Counted from the stretch's first letter, positions 26,226 through 35,558 are shown. The stretch is 64,000 nucleotides of DNA from Changpingibacter yushuensis (GCF_014041995.1 NZ_CP059492.1:1178001-1242000), one strand, 5' to 3'. Translations and numbers: made by a program. Notes: generated by a model not told the origin, from the sequence alone.

Positions 26226-26489
26226 CTAGTGGTTGCGAAGTCTCGTGATGAGGTCTTGCTTCTTCAAACGGGAGTAGCCGGTCAAGCCAAGTTCTTTGGC
26301 GCGTTCGCGTAGTTCCTTGACCGTGCGATCCTCGTAGTCTTCAGCGGTTGCGCCACGTCGGCCGATGGTGGACCGCCCTTCCTTTGCTGCGGCATTGGAT
26401 ATTCGCGCAGCCTTCTCTTGTGAAGCGCCGTCCTTACGAAGGCGTTCATAGAGTTCAACATCTTTGAGTGATGGTTTACTCGGTGTCAT
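26226..26489 (-). CDS. Small Rho-N / DUF7218-like protein
   Basis: 87 residues from the ATG with AAGGAGGGC 4 bp upstream; upstream in-frame codons have no such site. The N-terminal half (ELYERLRKDGASQEKAARISNAAAKEGR) matches small actinobacterial proteins of the DUF7218 type, and the C-terminal half (TVKELRERAKELGLTGYSRLKKQDLITRLRNH) is a Rho termination factor N-terminal (SAP-like) domain, usually nucleic-acid binding. It is highly charged and probably binds DNA or RNA. It is alone between the ABC module and a 17-bp repeat array. Confidence 0.8.
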   Translation of the reverse strand: MTPSKPSLKDVELYERLRKDGASQEKAARISNAAAKEGRSTIGRRGATAEDYEDRTVKELRERAKELGLTGYSRLKKQDLITRLRNH

Positions 26490-26600
26490 CTTGCCCTCCT
26501 TGTAATTGTTGGCGAGGAGCGAAAAGACCGAGTATGGATCGATCCGTCTCCGAGCCACTCACCAGCAGCCTATGCGAACCCGGCAGCGCAGGAGAAGGGC

Positions 26601-26668
26601 GGAAGAGGGGAGCCGGTGGAAGAGGGGAGCCGGTGGAAGAGGGGAGCCGGTGGAAGAGGCGCGCCGGG
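26601..26668. repeat. 17-bp tandem repeat, three perfect units plus one degenerate
   Basis: GGAAGAGGGGAGCCGGT occurs at 26601-26617, 26618-26634 and 26635-26651, followed by a degenerate unit at 26652-26668. The strand is extremely purine-rich. It lies upstream of the Rho-N gene (minus) and upstream of the DUF6328 gene (plus), outside any supported gene. Confidence 0.9.
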
Positions 26669-26921
26669 AAAGAAGTACGAATCTGCCTCAGGCGGCCCAC
26701 CAACCATGCGTATTCATGAGCGAGGCAACCGTTCGACCATGCCGTTTACCTACATAACATCACCCCTTGGAGGGGCGACATAACGCGACTATGCTGAGGT
26801 CAACCTTGAACCCAAGACTAGTTACTCAGCATGCCTATGGACGCGGAAACGCGGCTGACCCGCAGCTGCCGAAGCTGGCTGTGCTGCGAGGCCCGGAACG
26901 TGATCCGTGAAGGGGGAACAG

Positions 26922-27434
26922 ATGAGCGAGCAGGCGGATTCTATTCGGCCGGACGGCCGGGAAGAGACACCCAACCAGCGCGCAGACCGCAACTGGAACG
27001 ACCTCCTTCAAGAGGTTCGAGTAACTCAGACGTGTACGCAGATTCTCGGAGGTTTCCTGCTCGCAGTGGCTTTTCAGCCACGATTCACCGATCTAGATGC
27101 TGTGCAACGCGATCTCTACCTTGTCCTCGTTGCGCTTGCAGGCGTAGCGACGTCGTTGTCACTTGCTCTTGTTATGTTGCATCGCAGGTACTTCGGCAAA
27201 CTGATGAAGGAACGCGTGGTGGCGGCAGGTACTCGTTTGCTGAGAGTCAACCTTGCCGTTGTCGCGGCGCTGACCGCTGGCGTGACAGCACTGATTTTCG
27301 ACTTCGTCCTTGGGCGTACTGAAGGCGTGATCGCGCTCATTGTGGGGCTGGCGCTGAACTTCCTTCTGTGGGTTAGCCTTCCGTTGACCTCCCGATCCTC
27401 AAAAGAAGACGGAGGGAACTCCGTTGCCACGTGA
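26922..27434 (+). CDS. DUF6328 membrane protein
   Basis: 170 residues from the ATG with GGGGGA 6 bp upstream. The sequence RADRNWNDLLQEVRVTQTCTQILGGFLLAVAFQPRF is the signature of DUF6328. Four membrane helices are visible (about 35-52, 63-85, 104-126, 131-150), separated by HRRYFGKLMKERV. Cytoplasmic ends are charged. The function of this actinobacterial family is unknown. It overlaps the lipoprotein gene by 11 bp and leads a three-gene operon with a CDF-type transporter, so an ion- or envelope-related role is possible but unproven. Confidence 0.85.
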   Translation: MSEQADSIRPDGREETPNQRADRNWNDLLQEVRVTQTCTQILGGFLLAVAFQPRFTDLDAVQRDLYLVLVALAGVATSLSLALVMLHRRYFGKLMKERVVAAGTRLLRVNLAVVAALTAGVTALIFDFVLGRTEGVIALIVGLALNFLLWVSLPLTSRSSKEDGGNSVAT

Positions 27435-27918
27435 ACGATGCCTGCGAGTTGGAGCATGCGCCAAGAAGACGATACTGGCATGTGCGGCAGCTTTGGCATT
27501 GGCTGCTTGCAACGTTCAGACTCCCGCAGACCCCAACGGCGCGCTTGAGGAGGTGACAAACGGTACGCTGCGGGTCGGTGCTTCGGTGGAACCAGGTTTG
27601 ATCCGCGAATCGGGCGACGAACTCTCTGGACCGTTGTACAGAATCATCGAAGAGTTTTCGGCGAGCCTCCGGGCGCAAACGTCCTGGACTGTGGCCGGTG
27701 AGGAGACTCTTGTGACGATGCTCGAAGATGGCACGATTGACATCGCAGTTGGTGGATTCACCGGAGCGACGGCATGGATGGATAGAGCGGCGGTCACACG
27801 TGCGTATCACGGACTTCCGGGGATGGAAGGCCGCGAGATCGTGATGCTTGTACCCGCTGGTGAAAACGCGTTGCTTGGCAGCCTGGAGGCTTTCCTAGAT
27901 GGAAAGGAGTCGCAATGA
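27424..27918 (+). CDS. Lipoprotein resembling a shortened periplasmic binding protein
   Basis: 164 residues; TTG start with GGAGGG 5 bp upstream, overlapping the previous gene. The N-terminus is a lipoprotein signal with lipobox LAAC (cleavage before Cys about 28). After it, GTLRVGASVEPGLIRES and MLEDGTIDIAVGGFT resemble the lobe-1 motifs of amino-acid type solute-binding proteins (SBP_bac_3), which normally run about 250-280 residues. Only one lobe is present. A sensing or scaffold role beside the CDF transporter is plausible; it could also be a truncated gene. Its stop overlaps the next start by ATGA. Confidence 0.75.
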   Translation: MPRERCLRVGACAKKTILACAAALALAACNVQTPADPNGALEEVTNGTLRVGASVEPGLIRESGDELSGPLYRIIEEFSASLRAQTSWTVAGEETLVTMLEDGTIDIAVGGFTGATAWMDRAAVTRAYHGLPGMEGREIVMLVPAGENALLGSLEAFLDGKESQ

Positions 27919-28967
27919 CTACTGCCGGGTTCTATCAGGCGGCTCACGAGGGCTTACCGCTCACACAACAAGTCGCTTTGCACAAAGCGGTGCGCTGGCA
28001 GATCTTCACCATTGCCTACACCACATGCACGATCGTGGTTGTGGCACAGGTACTTGGCAGCTCCCAAGCAATGAAGACGGCTTGGGTAGAGGACATCCTC
28101 TCACTCATTCCCCAGATCTCTTTCCTGGTGGCGATGCGGTATGTGAAGCGGCCGCCCACCCGTGCGCATCCTTATGGCATGCACAGAGCCATGGGCACCG
28201 GCCACTTGGTCGCGGGAGTAGCGCTCGCCGCGGTCGGGACCAACCTTGCGTGGGAAGCAATCACTGGTTTGATAGCAGGCGATCACCCCACAATCGGCAC
28301 GGTGAATCTCCTTCACCATACTGTCTGGCTCGGCTGGCTCATGATCGCCGTTATGGTACTCATTGTGGTCGGTCCGCTGTTCCTGTACGGACCTGCAAAA
28401 GCCCGATTAGCGCCCGAACTGCACAACAAGTTGCTGTTCGCCGACGCCGATATGGCAAAGGCGGATTGGCATACGAACGCTGCCTCGATCGTCGGTGTGC
28501 TAGGCACCGGACTGGGTGTATGGTGGCTCGACGGCGCCGCCGCCTTGTTCATCTCAATCGGAATCATGCGCGACGGATTCACTAATGCGCGGTCGGCCAT
28601 CCTTGATCTCATGGACCAGACCGCCCGGCAGTTTGACGACAGCGAGGTACACCCGTTGGCAACTCAGATTGTCGAATACCTTGAGTCACAGTCAGGGATT
28701 CTCAAAGCGGGGATTCGCATGCGGGATCAGGGCCAGGTCTTTCATGTCGAGGCCTTTGTCACGCCCACCTCATCCCACGTTTCACTTGAAGACATGGCGC
28801 GCATTGCTCAGGGTGTGGGGAACCTCGACTGGAAGATACAGGACGTCGTCGTCGTTCCCACAGATCCTTTGCCACCTGAGGTGTGGCGTGGCGTTCCATC
28901 GGACCAACGTGAGGTCGCTCGGGGCAGTGTGATTCGTGGACGATTGAGGAGAAGACAATCACAATGA
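27915..28967 (+). CDS. Cation diffusion facilitator (CDF) transporter
   Basis: 350 residues, AAGGAG 6 bp before the ATG. About six membrane helices are visible. Family marks: THPYG-type motif RAHPYGMHR (about 76-84), TM5 metal-site segment DADMAKADWHTNAASIVGVLGTGLG (about 178-200) carrying D and H, and a C-terminal cytoplasmic domain (about 235-330) with HVEAFVTP. CDF proteins export Zn2+, Mn2+, Fe2+ or Co2+ by proton exchange. The HPYG/DADxxxxDWHTN variant is that of a subgroup often annotated only as cation transporter. It is coupled to the lipoprotein gene by ATGA. Confidence 0.88.
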   Translation: MTTAGFYQAAHEGLPLTQQVALHKAVRWQIFTIAYTTCTIVVVAQVLGSSQAMKTAWVEDILSLIPQISFLVAMRYVKRPPTRAHPYGMHRAMGTGHLVAGVALAAVGTNLAWEAITGLIAGDHPTIGTVNLLHHTVWLGWLMIAVMVLIVVGPLFLYGPAKARLAPELHNKLLFADADMAKADWHTNAASIVGVLGTGLGVWWLDGAAALFISIGIMRDGFTNARSAILDLMDQTARQFDDSEVHPLATQIVEYLESQSGILKAGIRMRDQGQVFHVEAFVTPTSSHVSLEDMARIAQGVGNLDWKIQDVVVVPTDPLPPEVWRGVPSDQREVARGSVIRGRLRRRQSQ

Positions 28968-28973
28968 GCGCCC

Positions 28974-30572
28974 TCAGGCGCGGCAGTAAATGCTGTCCCC
29001 TTGAATCCACGTATTCGTCACTACGGTATCTTTTATCAGCTCGGTGGGTTCGCTAAAGATATCTTGGGATACCGTGATGAAAGAGGCCTCCTTGCCCGGT
29101 TCGATGCTGCCGAGCTGAGGGAAGTCCAACAAGGTGCGCGCCTTACCCGTGTAGAGCAAAACGGCTTGTTCCACAGTGATGGCCTGGGCGTGATTGATAG
29201 GTGCGCCGTTGTAAGCAGTGCGGTTGACGGCAGCATGAATAGACATGAAGACATCATCTGGATCCGCCCATGTTGTTGCTGGGCAGTCTGAGGCCAGAGC
29301 GAGATTCTCGAGTACATCGAACTCGTCCCTAACAGGGTAAGCGCAAGCGAGTTGGCTTTCTGTGAGGTTCTCACTGTAGGAATCGTATTCCGCATATAGG
29401 AAGTCCACGTTAGTGACTACCCCGAAGTTCATGCGCGCCTCATAAATCCTCTGGATAAGCGCAGGGTCCATGATGCTCGCATGTTCAATGCGGACGCTCG
29501 GGACGTCCGTGAGCCACGGGTCAAGGTCACCGAAGAAGTCCACGAGCGATTCTATCGCTCTGTCACCCATCGCATGGAACGCAATCTGCAGGCCATATTC
29601 CCGTGCGTAACTGAGAGCCGCTTGCATGAGAGATGTGGGCGCGGTGCTCATTCCACATTCGTTGCTTGAGCCTTTGTAAGGCGTACGCATCCACCCGGTG
29701 CGGTTGGAAATGGCACCATCCGCAAACAGCTTAATGCCCGCAACAGCCACGCGGCCCGCCTTGTCCTGTTCAATGATTGGACGTATCGGATGCACTTGGA
29801 TGGTCGCAAAATCGTAGTAAATGCGCGCAGACTGGCGTAGCCCCTCCTGCTGAGCTGCCCGGAACAGATCGCGGTGGTCGTACCGGGTGGGAATGCAAAA
29901 CATGTCCGTTATGCCCACAATCCCGCGTTCGGCAAAGTGCCGCGTTGTGGCGGCCAATGCCCGAGCGTCCGCATCGAAACCAGCCGAACCCTTGGCTTGA
30001 AGAACACGTTGATTTGCACCATGTTCTATCAGGATCCCGTTTGGAGTGACGCCGTCGGCCTCCCGGCCAAAAGCCGCCCCTTCGGGATCGGGTGTGGATG
30101 CGTCAATACCGGCCAGTTCAAGCGCCTTTGTGTTGCAAATTCCGGAATGGCAGTCGGAGCGCTGCACATATACAGGTTGCGTGGTGGATACGAGGTCCAA
30201 ATCGTGGCGAGTTGGCGTGCGGTGTTCAGCCAGCTTGGATTCGTCGTATCCCCAACCTTCGATCCACGTGGAGGCGCCTGCCCCAGTGTTGGGATGAGCG
30301 CGTAGGGCAGCAATAAGTGAGGGAATATCAGTGACTACAGGAACCGTGCACGCCACGGCGTTGACGAAGTTGGCCACCAGCGTGGCGTGAGTATGCACGT
30401 CAAGGAATCCGGGGAGCACGGGACCGTTAAGAACAACGACGTCGACGCCAGAAGGCAGGTCGCGCGCCTCACCTACCCACGTGAAATGTCCATCTTCAAC
30501 CGCAAAAGCTGTTGCGAATGTGGTTTCGTCCTGGCCTGTGAAGATCTTGTCTGCAGTGTAGTACGTGGTCAT
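28974..30572 (-). CDS. YtcJ-like amidohydrolase (metallo-dependent hydrolase)
   Basis: 532 residues from the ATG giving MTTYYTADKIFTGQDET with GGAG 9 bp upstream. The family's strand 1 metal site is PGFLDVHTHATL (HxH, about residue 65). Later marks are HAMGDRAIESLVDFF (about 328), RIEHASIMD (about 355) and LASDCPATTWADP (about 430), typical of YtcJ/NfdA-like amidohydrolases. The enzyme hydrolyses C-N bonds (for example N-substituted formamides or imides), zinc-dependent. It lies tail-to-tail with the CDF gene with only 6 bp between stops. The substrate is unknown. Confidence 0.92.
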   Translation of the reverse strand: MTTYYTADKIFTGQDETTFATAFAVEDGHFTWVGEARDLPSGVDVVVLNGPVLPGFLDVHTHATLVANFVNAVACTVPVVTDIPSLIAALRAHPNTGAGASTWIEGWGYDESKLAEHRTPTRHDLDLVSTTQPVYVQRSDCHSGICNTKALELAGIDASTPDPEGAAFGREADGVTPNGILIEHGANQRVLQAKGSAGFDADARALAATTRHFAERGIVGITDMFCIPTRYDHRDLFRAAQQEGLRQSARIYYDFATIQVHPIRPIIEQDKAGRVAVAGIKLFADGAISNRTGWMRTPYKGSSNECGMSTAPTSLMQAALSYAREYGLQIAFHAMGDRAIESLVDFFGDLDPWLTDVPSVRIEHASIMDPALIQRIYEARMNFGVVTNVDFLYAEYDSYSENLTESQLACAYPVRDEFDVLENLALASDCPATTWADPDDVFMSIHAAVNRTAYNGAPINHAQAITVEQAVLLYTGKARTLLDFPQLGSIEPGKEASFITVSQDIFSEPTELIKDTVVTNTWIQGDSIYCRA

Positions 30573-30676
30573 ATGCCGTTCTCCGAAAGTCGTGGAGGGT
30601 GCGCTTGAGTTGTGTTGTTCGTGAATACTCACATACGGGGTGTGCGAGAGCATTGCCATCCTGTTACCGCAGCGAA

Positions 30677-32155
30677 CTACGCGGCGCCCACCATATCTCT
30701 GGGCACTGGTGTGTTGACCCGATTGATTCTAACTACCGGCGTGAAGGCCATCGCAAGGCCCGCTACAACTGTTCCACCGATGAAGATGTACATTGCGGCT
30801 ACTACGCCGAGCGAGTTGGCAATGATTCCTGCGAGAAGCGCGCCGATTGGCATGACTCCCCACACCGCAAAGCGGAAGGTTGCGTTGAGGCGGCCAAGTA
30901 GGGGGAGTGGGCAGATGCGCTGGCGCAGGCTCATCTGAGTGATGTTGTAGATGGTCAAGAAGAAGGAAGTCACGATGTTTGAGACAACCAACACCACTGA
31001 AGCGTGTGCTGGAACAAGTGCAGCGAGCGGAAGGCCGAGATAGGCCAACACGCCCAGAACGTTGCATACCACGATGGTGTGACCTTCTCCCACGTGGCGG
31101 ATGAACCACGGGCGGCAGGTGGCACCGAGTATTCCACCGACTGCTCCAAGTGAGAGCAGTGTGCCAAGCGTGGTGGCGCTCATCCCTAGTTCGCGGAGGG
31201 CAAGGATGGGAAGCAGAGTTCCAACACCCTGACCGGCCAGTGCGCCAGCAGATATGCACAAGAAGAGTGGGCCGAGAAGGCGTTCGCCGCGCACATAATC
31301 AATGCCCTCGCGCACTTGATCGCGCAACTTGGAATCCTTGGGGGCCTGTGGCTTGCGCTCCTTGCCGGGAATGCGCGAAATGGCAATTGCCGAGAGGGCA
31401 TACGTACCGGCGGTCAAAAGGTAGGCGAAGGGCGCCGCCATGACGCCGAGCAGCCAACCGGCCAACCCAGGCCCGCCCACCCTGGCAACCTGGAATGATG
31501 CTTCCATTCGACCATTGGCTTCCCCGATGTGTTCAGGTCCCACAATGGCTGGCACAAATGACTGGTAGGAGACGTCAAAGAACACTGTGGCGAACCCCAA
31601 GATTGCTGCCACAGCCATCAGATGCCCAATGGTGAGCGCCCCAAACCACCACGCAAGAGGGATGGAAGCCAAAGCTATGACGCGCACGACGTCGGCGGCA
31701 ATCATCGTGCGGCGCTTGCGCCACCGGTCTACCCACGCACCAGCTGGTAGTCCGATGAGGAGGAAAGCGACTGTCTGCAGCGCAGAAAGCACACCAATTT
31801 GCCGATTCGTCGCATCAAGCAAAGTAATTGCTATTGCGCTAGTGGCAAGTCCGGCGATCTGGAACCCGAATTGGCTTGCGGTTTCACCTGCCCACAGGTT
31901 CATGAACCCACGGTTACGGCTAAGACTCGTGTGCTTGGGTGGCGCCTGAAGCTCCGGGCTGATGGCCGAATCCGCTGAGGATTTAGGCATCGAAGCGCGC
32001 TGGTCTATCGCAGTTCCGGCTAACAACTCGGTGCCCGCACCGTTGCCTTCCGGCTCCTTTCGAATCACGACCGATGAATCATAGGAAGCGACGGAGTGTG
32101 GACGAAAAGCTGCATGCGGGCGCTCGGGCGCAACGGAACTGGAGTCATGGGGCAC
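30677..32155 (-). CDS. MFS transporter (EntS/MFS_3-like exporter)
   Basis: 492 residues as drawn. The transporter core starts near residue 75 (LSRNRGFMNLWAGETASQFGFQIAGLATSAIAITLLDAT), followed by about 12 membrane helices and the motif A-like AGAWVDRWRKRRTMIAADVVR between helices 2 and 3. This is the subgroup of EntS and macrolide-efflux-like MFS proteins. The N-terminal 75 residues are hydrophilic and unusual; the true start might be the internal ATG at 31990 (MPKSSADSA), but neither has a convincing ribosome binding site. Substrate could be a siderophore, drug or metabolite. It stands alone on the minus strand. Confidence 0.88.
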   Translation of the reverse strand: MPHDSSSVAPERPHAAFRPHSVASYDSSVVIRKEPEGNGAGTELLAGTAIDQRASMPKSSADSAISPELQAPPKHTSLSRNRGFMNLWAGETASQFGFQIAGLATSAIAITLLDATNRQIGVLSALQTVAFLLIGLPAGAWVDRWRKRRTMIAADVVRVIALASIPLAWWFGALTIGHLMAVAAILGFATVFFDVSYQSFVPAIVGPEHIGEANGRMEASFQVARVGGPGLAGWLLGVMAAPFAYLLTAGTYALSAIAISRIPGKERKPQAPKDSKLRDQVREGIDYVRGERLLGPLFLCISAGALAGQGVGTLLPILALRELGMSATTLGTLLSLGAVGGILGATCRPWFIRHVGEGHTIVVCNVLGVLAYLGLPLAALVPAHASVVLVVSNIVTSFFLTIYNITQMSLRQRICPLPLLGRLNATFRFAVWGVMPIGALLAGIIANSLGVVAAMYIFIGGTVVAGLAMAFTPVVRINRVNTPVPRDMVGAA

Positions 32156-32217
32156 TACAAAAGCCTATGTGTTTCGTGTGCCGGGCCTCGAATTGATCTG
32201 GCGAGTGTGAGGGGACA

Positions 32218-32265
32218 GACAAGGCCCGGGAAATGGCGCTGCTGCGCGTCTTCCCGGGCCTTGTC
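32218..32265 (-). terminator. Strong hairpin after the 32.3-32.9 kb gene
   Basis: A 15-bp perfect stem (GACAAGGCCCGGGAA and its complement at 32251-32265) with an 18-base loop lies 20 bp past the stop at 32285 (minus strand). The stem is strong, but no U-run follows directly, so factor-assisted or bidirectional action is possible. Confidence 0.6.
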
Positions 32266-32284
32266 AGAACGCTACTGACGCATG

Positions 32285-32860
32285 TCAGTTCTTTGGAGTT
32301 GCCTCTCGATCCTCGTCTGCTTCACTGTGTGCAAGATCGTCAGCCGTGGCCTTCTCCGCAACAGGTTCTTCTTCATCAGATACGTCCAGATCGCCAACTT
32401 CTTCAACGACGACGGCGTCGGTGATCACGATGTCTCCATCTTCGAGATCGTCATCGGCATCCGCTGCGTAAGTGTTTGTGGCGCCATCAGGTTCACTGGT
32501 GTACTCAGAATCGAAAGAGGAAAAGTCTTCGTTTGCACCCTCCCATGCGAGCGGCGCAGCTGCAGCACCGGCCACAATCACAGCAGGCTTGCTGTACTGC
32601 GAAAGTGTAATGATCAATCCGATAATGCCAGCAGCGATGAGCGCTGCGGCCAAGGTGACGGAGGTGTCACCATTGGTGATCTTTGTGTAGTACTCGGTGG
32701 CATCGGTAATGGTTCCTTCATTTGCGCCGGTCTGAGCGGTCACTGTGACCGACCTTCCGGAGATGAAGAGTGCAACGCCGCCGATGATTGAGCCGAGGGA
32801 GAGAACCCAGGAGATCACGGCTGATGCTACGGAGGATTTGGCGGATGTGGAGGATTTCAC
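32285..32860 (-). CDS. Two-helix membrane protein with an acidic tail
   Basis: 191 residues; I do not recognise the family. An N-terminal membrane helix (about 13-33, SAVISWVLSLGSIIGGVALFISG) is followed by a short extracellular loop (TAQTGANEGTITDATEYYTKITNGDTSV) and a second helix (about 68-85). The C-terminal half (about 100-191) is very rich in Asp and Glu and probably disordered in the cytoplasm. A similar layout occurs in small actinobacterial envelope proteins of unknown function. It lies between two strong hairpins as a monocistronic unit. Confidence 0.7.
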   Translation of the reverse strand: MKSSTSAKSSVASAVISWVLSLGSIIGGVALFISGRSVTVTAQTGANEGTITDATEYYTKITNGDTSVTLAAALIAAGIIGLIITLSQYSKPAVIVAGAAAAPLAWEGANEDFSSFDSEYTSEPDGATNTYAADADDDLEDGDIVITDAVVVEEVGDLDVSDEEEPVAEKATADDLAHSEADEDREATPKN

Positions 32861-32968
32861 GGGGAGCCTTTCGAGCTTTCTGTGCGTGCCAGCTTGGTCG
32901 CGTGTTGATCACTAGCGTAGACCCGCAAACTGGCCGTGGGCCCCATGAAGTCAGGGAAGAAACTGGGA

Positions 32969-33007
32969 ATGGCTGGGGTCTGCGCTCCGTGCGCAGACCC
33001 CAGCCAT
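32969..33007 (-). terminator. 17-bp perfect hairpin after the ABC ATPase
   Basis: ATGGCTGGGGTCTGCGC at 32969-32985 pairs perfectly with 32991-33007 around a 5-base loop, about 70 bp downstream of the ABC gene stop at 33076 on the minus strand. A very stable hairpin, likely the operon terminator. Confidence 0.75.
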
Positions 33008-33075
33008 GTGGGAATACCTCCCTAAGAGTCCAAGCCGTTGTGGCTAGACCAGTGATTAGCTATCAATAGCCGTGG

Positions 33076-33753
33076 TCATTTCGCGGCCTTCGTTTCCCGG
33101 ACCACGCCATGTTCTATGCGCAGGCGGCGCTGAGCACTATCAGCAACGCGTGGATCATGGGTGACCATGATGACCGTGAGGTTGTCATTCCTCCACCGAT
33201 CGTGCAAGAGATGCAGAATCTCATCGCGCGTTGTGACGTCTAGGTTGCCGGTTGGTTCGTCAGCTAGAAGCACGGGTGGATGTTTGACGAGTGCGCGGGC
33301 GATCGCCACTCGCTGCTGCTGCCCTCCAGATAGTTCTCCAGGAAGATGGCCAGCGCGGTTGTCCATGTTTACGCTGGCCAATGCCTCCATGGCGCGTTCT
33401 TTGCGTTCATCGGCTGGCATTTTGGCTGGAACCAAAGCCATCTCCACGTTCTCCAATGCGGAAAGCGTCTGGATGAGGTTGAAGTTCTGAAACACGATTC
33501 CCACGCGATCGGCGCGGATCTGGGTCAGATCCTTCTCATTCGCCTTGGAGAGTTCAACGTCTCCCAACAGAATGCTGCCCTGAGTTGGGACATCCAGTGC
33601 ACCAAGCATTTGAAGAAGGGTGGACTTGCCTCCTCCAGTGGGGCCCTCGATTGCCACCATCTGGCCATCAGGAATGGTCAGATTGACATTGTTGAGCGCG
33701 GTCACTTTGTTGCGACCCTCATAGGTCTTTGTGACGTTTGTGAGTGTGTACAT
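33076..33753 (-). CDS. ABC transporter ATP-binding protein (MacB/LolD type)
   Basis: 225 residues, ATG start overlapping the permease stop. Walker [10 protein letters not shown] (about 39), Q-loop IVFQNFN (about 85), signature [15 protein letters not shown] (about 140), Walker [13 protein letters not shown] (about 160), H-loop VTHDPRVA (about 195). Walker A has Thr-Gly-Gly in place of the usual Ser-Gly-Ser. It pairs with the FtsX-type permease immediately upstream; the two make a classical half-transporter with an export or envelope-stress function. It is only distantly related to the two paralogous ATPases at 20 and 25 kb. Confidence 0.94.
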   Translation of the reverse strand: MYTLTNVTKTYEGRNKVTALNNVNLTIPDGQMVAIEGPTGGGKSTLLQMLGALDVPTQGSILLGDVELSKANEKDLTQIRADRVGIVFQNFNLIQTLSALENVEMALVPAKMPADERKERAMEALASVNMDNRAGHLPGELSGGQQQRVAIARALVKHPPVLLADEPTGNLDVTTRDEILHLLHDRWRNDNLTVIMVTHDPRVADSAQRRLRIEHGVVRETKAAK

Positions 33754-35270
33754 CAGTTGACGCTCCTAAGTGCTTCAGCGGGGCGAAGCTTAGCTGCGCG
33801 CCAGCCACCGATAATCCCTGCGAGGAGTCCTCCGACCAAAGCGGCCCCCACGCCGATGAGGATCAGTTCAATACTGACTGGGCTGTGAAGCACAACATCT
33901 ACTGCATTGGATGCGGAGTTGACCGCCTCTCCCATGCCTGAGGGCAGATCAGATGGTGCGGATCCGCCGCCGCCACCCCCGCCGCCTTGCATTGAGAACC
34001 CACCTGTGGAACCTGAAAGTGTAATGCCCATGAGGTTCAAGACGATGATGGTGATGAGGCCAAGCACCACACCCGCAATTGCGCCGATTGCAGCGCGGAG
34101 CATCGACTCCACCGCCACTTGACCGACCACTCGTTTGTTTGACCAACCGATTGCCTTCAGCGTTCCGAAGTCTCGAATACGCTGGTTCACTCCCGAAACG
34201 GTGAACAGCACGGCCAAACCGAATGCCACCACGAGCACCGCAATAGATAGCCAAAGCCCGAGGGAACCCACCAGAGAGGAAGCCGATGAGAGGGAACCGG
34301 TGACCGATTCGGCAAGGGTCTGGTCTGTGGAAATTGTCGCTTCCGGTAGAGCTTGTGTCAGAGTCTCGGAAACCGAGGTTACTTGGGAGGAATCAGAGGC
34401 CTGAACGTATATGGATGTGATCTGGCCTTCCATGTCAGCGAGCGTTTGGGCAGTGGCCAGTGGAAGGTAGATGTCGGAGATACTGGAAGCTGAAGAATCC
34501 ACGATGCCAACAACCTCGACATCGCTATCACCCACAGTCACGGAGCTTCCAACGGCGAGTTCATTGTTGTCGGCGTAGGTTGCAGATATGAGCGCGACGT
34601 CTTCGCCGTCGTCGCCCTCTTCAAACATGCGTCCATCCGAAAGCGTGAGCGTGGAGAGGTTGCCTAAAGTGGCACCCACCTGGACACCTGTCACGGTGGT
34701 GGAGTTCAGGCTGAAGTTGCCGCCGCCAAAGCCGCCACCGGAGTCTCCAGCGGGAGGTTCGGGAGCATCAGTGCTGCCTGCGCTCGGTGTGGCAGATGCG
34801 CTGTCCGACGCATCGGTGCCGTCTGAGGTATCTGTGCCGTCCGTGCTCTCTGAGCCTGGGGCAATGGAACCGCCCAGATCCATCTGCTGGAGGGTGAGTA
34901 CTGCGGTTGCGTCGGCGACCCCATCCACTGACGTCACAGTGGATAGTGTTGAGTCATCGAATGCTTGGGTTCCCTGAGTTGTCTGAAGTGAAGACGCAGA
35001 GAACTCCGTGTTTCCCTCGCTATCGCTGGAACCTTCGTCCGGGTTAACACCGAACTCCCGGTTGCCTGATTCTTCAGACCGTTCGGTCACGGTGATGTCA
35101 GTCCCAACTCCATAAACGGATTCGAGAACTTCTGATTGGGCGTTGCTTACTCCCGCTGACACCGAGTTGACTACCATCAACAAGGCGACGGCGATGGCGA
35201 GTCCTACGGCAACGACGATTGTCTGTTTGCGTCGTCTACCTAACTCGCTGCGGGCGTACGTTATGAGCAT
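33753..35270 (-). CDS. MacB-like ABC permease with long Ser/Asp/Gly-rich extracellular domain
   Basis: 505 residues from the ATG that has AAAGGAG 8 bp upstream (a GTG two codons earlier is only 2 bp from it). One N-terminal helix (about 18-38), a MacB_PCD-type extracellular domain to about 330, then three C-terminal helices with the FtsX motif RIRDFGTLKAIGWSNKRVV. The extracellular part contains a low-complexity run (about 135-185) of Asp, Ser, Thr, Gly and Pro, and between helices a run of Gly (MQGGGGGGGGSAP). It is a single-FtsX-unit permease that would act as a homodimer, with the ATPase encoded downstream. The substrate is unknown. Confidence 0.9.
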   Translation of the reverse strand: MLITYARSELGRRRKQTIVVAVGLAIAVALLMVVNSVSAGVSNAQSEVLESVYGVGTDITVTERSEESGNREFGVNPDEGSSDSEGNTEFSASSLQTTQGTQAFDDSTLSTVTSVDGVADATAVLTLQQMDLGGSIAPGSESTDGTDTSDGTDASDSASATPSAGSTDAPEPPAGDSGGGFGGGNFSLNSTTVTGVQVGATLGNLSTLTLSDGRMFEEGDDGEDVALISATYADNNELAVGSSVTVGDSDVEVVGIVDSSASSISDIYLPLATAQTLADMEGQITSIYVQASDSSQVTSVSETLTQALPEATISTDQTLAESVTGSLSSASSLVGSLGLWLSIAVLVVAFGLAVLFTVSGVNQRIRDFGTLKAIGWSNKRVVGQVAVESMLRAAIGAIAGVVLGLITIIVLNLMGITLSGSTGGFSMQGGGGGGGGSAPSDLPSGMGEAVNSASNAVDVVLHSPVSIELILIGVGAALVGGLLAGIIGGWRAAKLRPAEALRSVN

Positions 35271-35558
35271 TCGCACGGCTCCTTTCTGTTACGGCCCCAA
35301 TATTCCTCGAGATTCTTGACCGAGTCCTGACGGATGCCTGTAAATGAACTGGAAAGCTCAATAGACGATCCGGAAAGCACGATATGAGGATGAGGTTGAG
35401 GTCACCGCATCAGCCACTGTTGCATCGTCGCGCCTCAAAGTAGGATTTCTCTAGAAGCTGGATAATTGGAGTTCTTGCACCCACAAGGCACAGTCCAACA
35501 TGGTCCAGTTCACACTCACACCTCTTCTTACCTTTTTCTTGACTTGGAGTATTTCCGT

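Noticed and set aside
26601-26668. Possible CRISPR or iteron array
   Set aside because: 17-bp units without spacers and no replication gene nearby.
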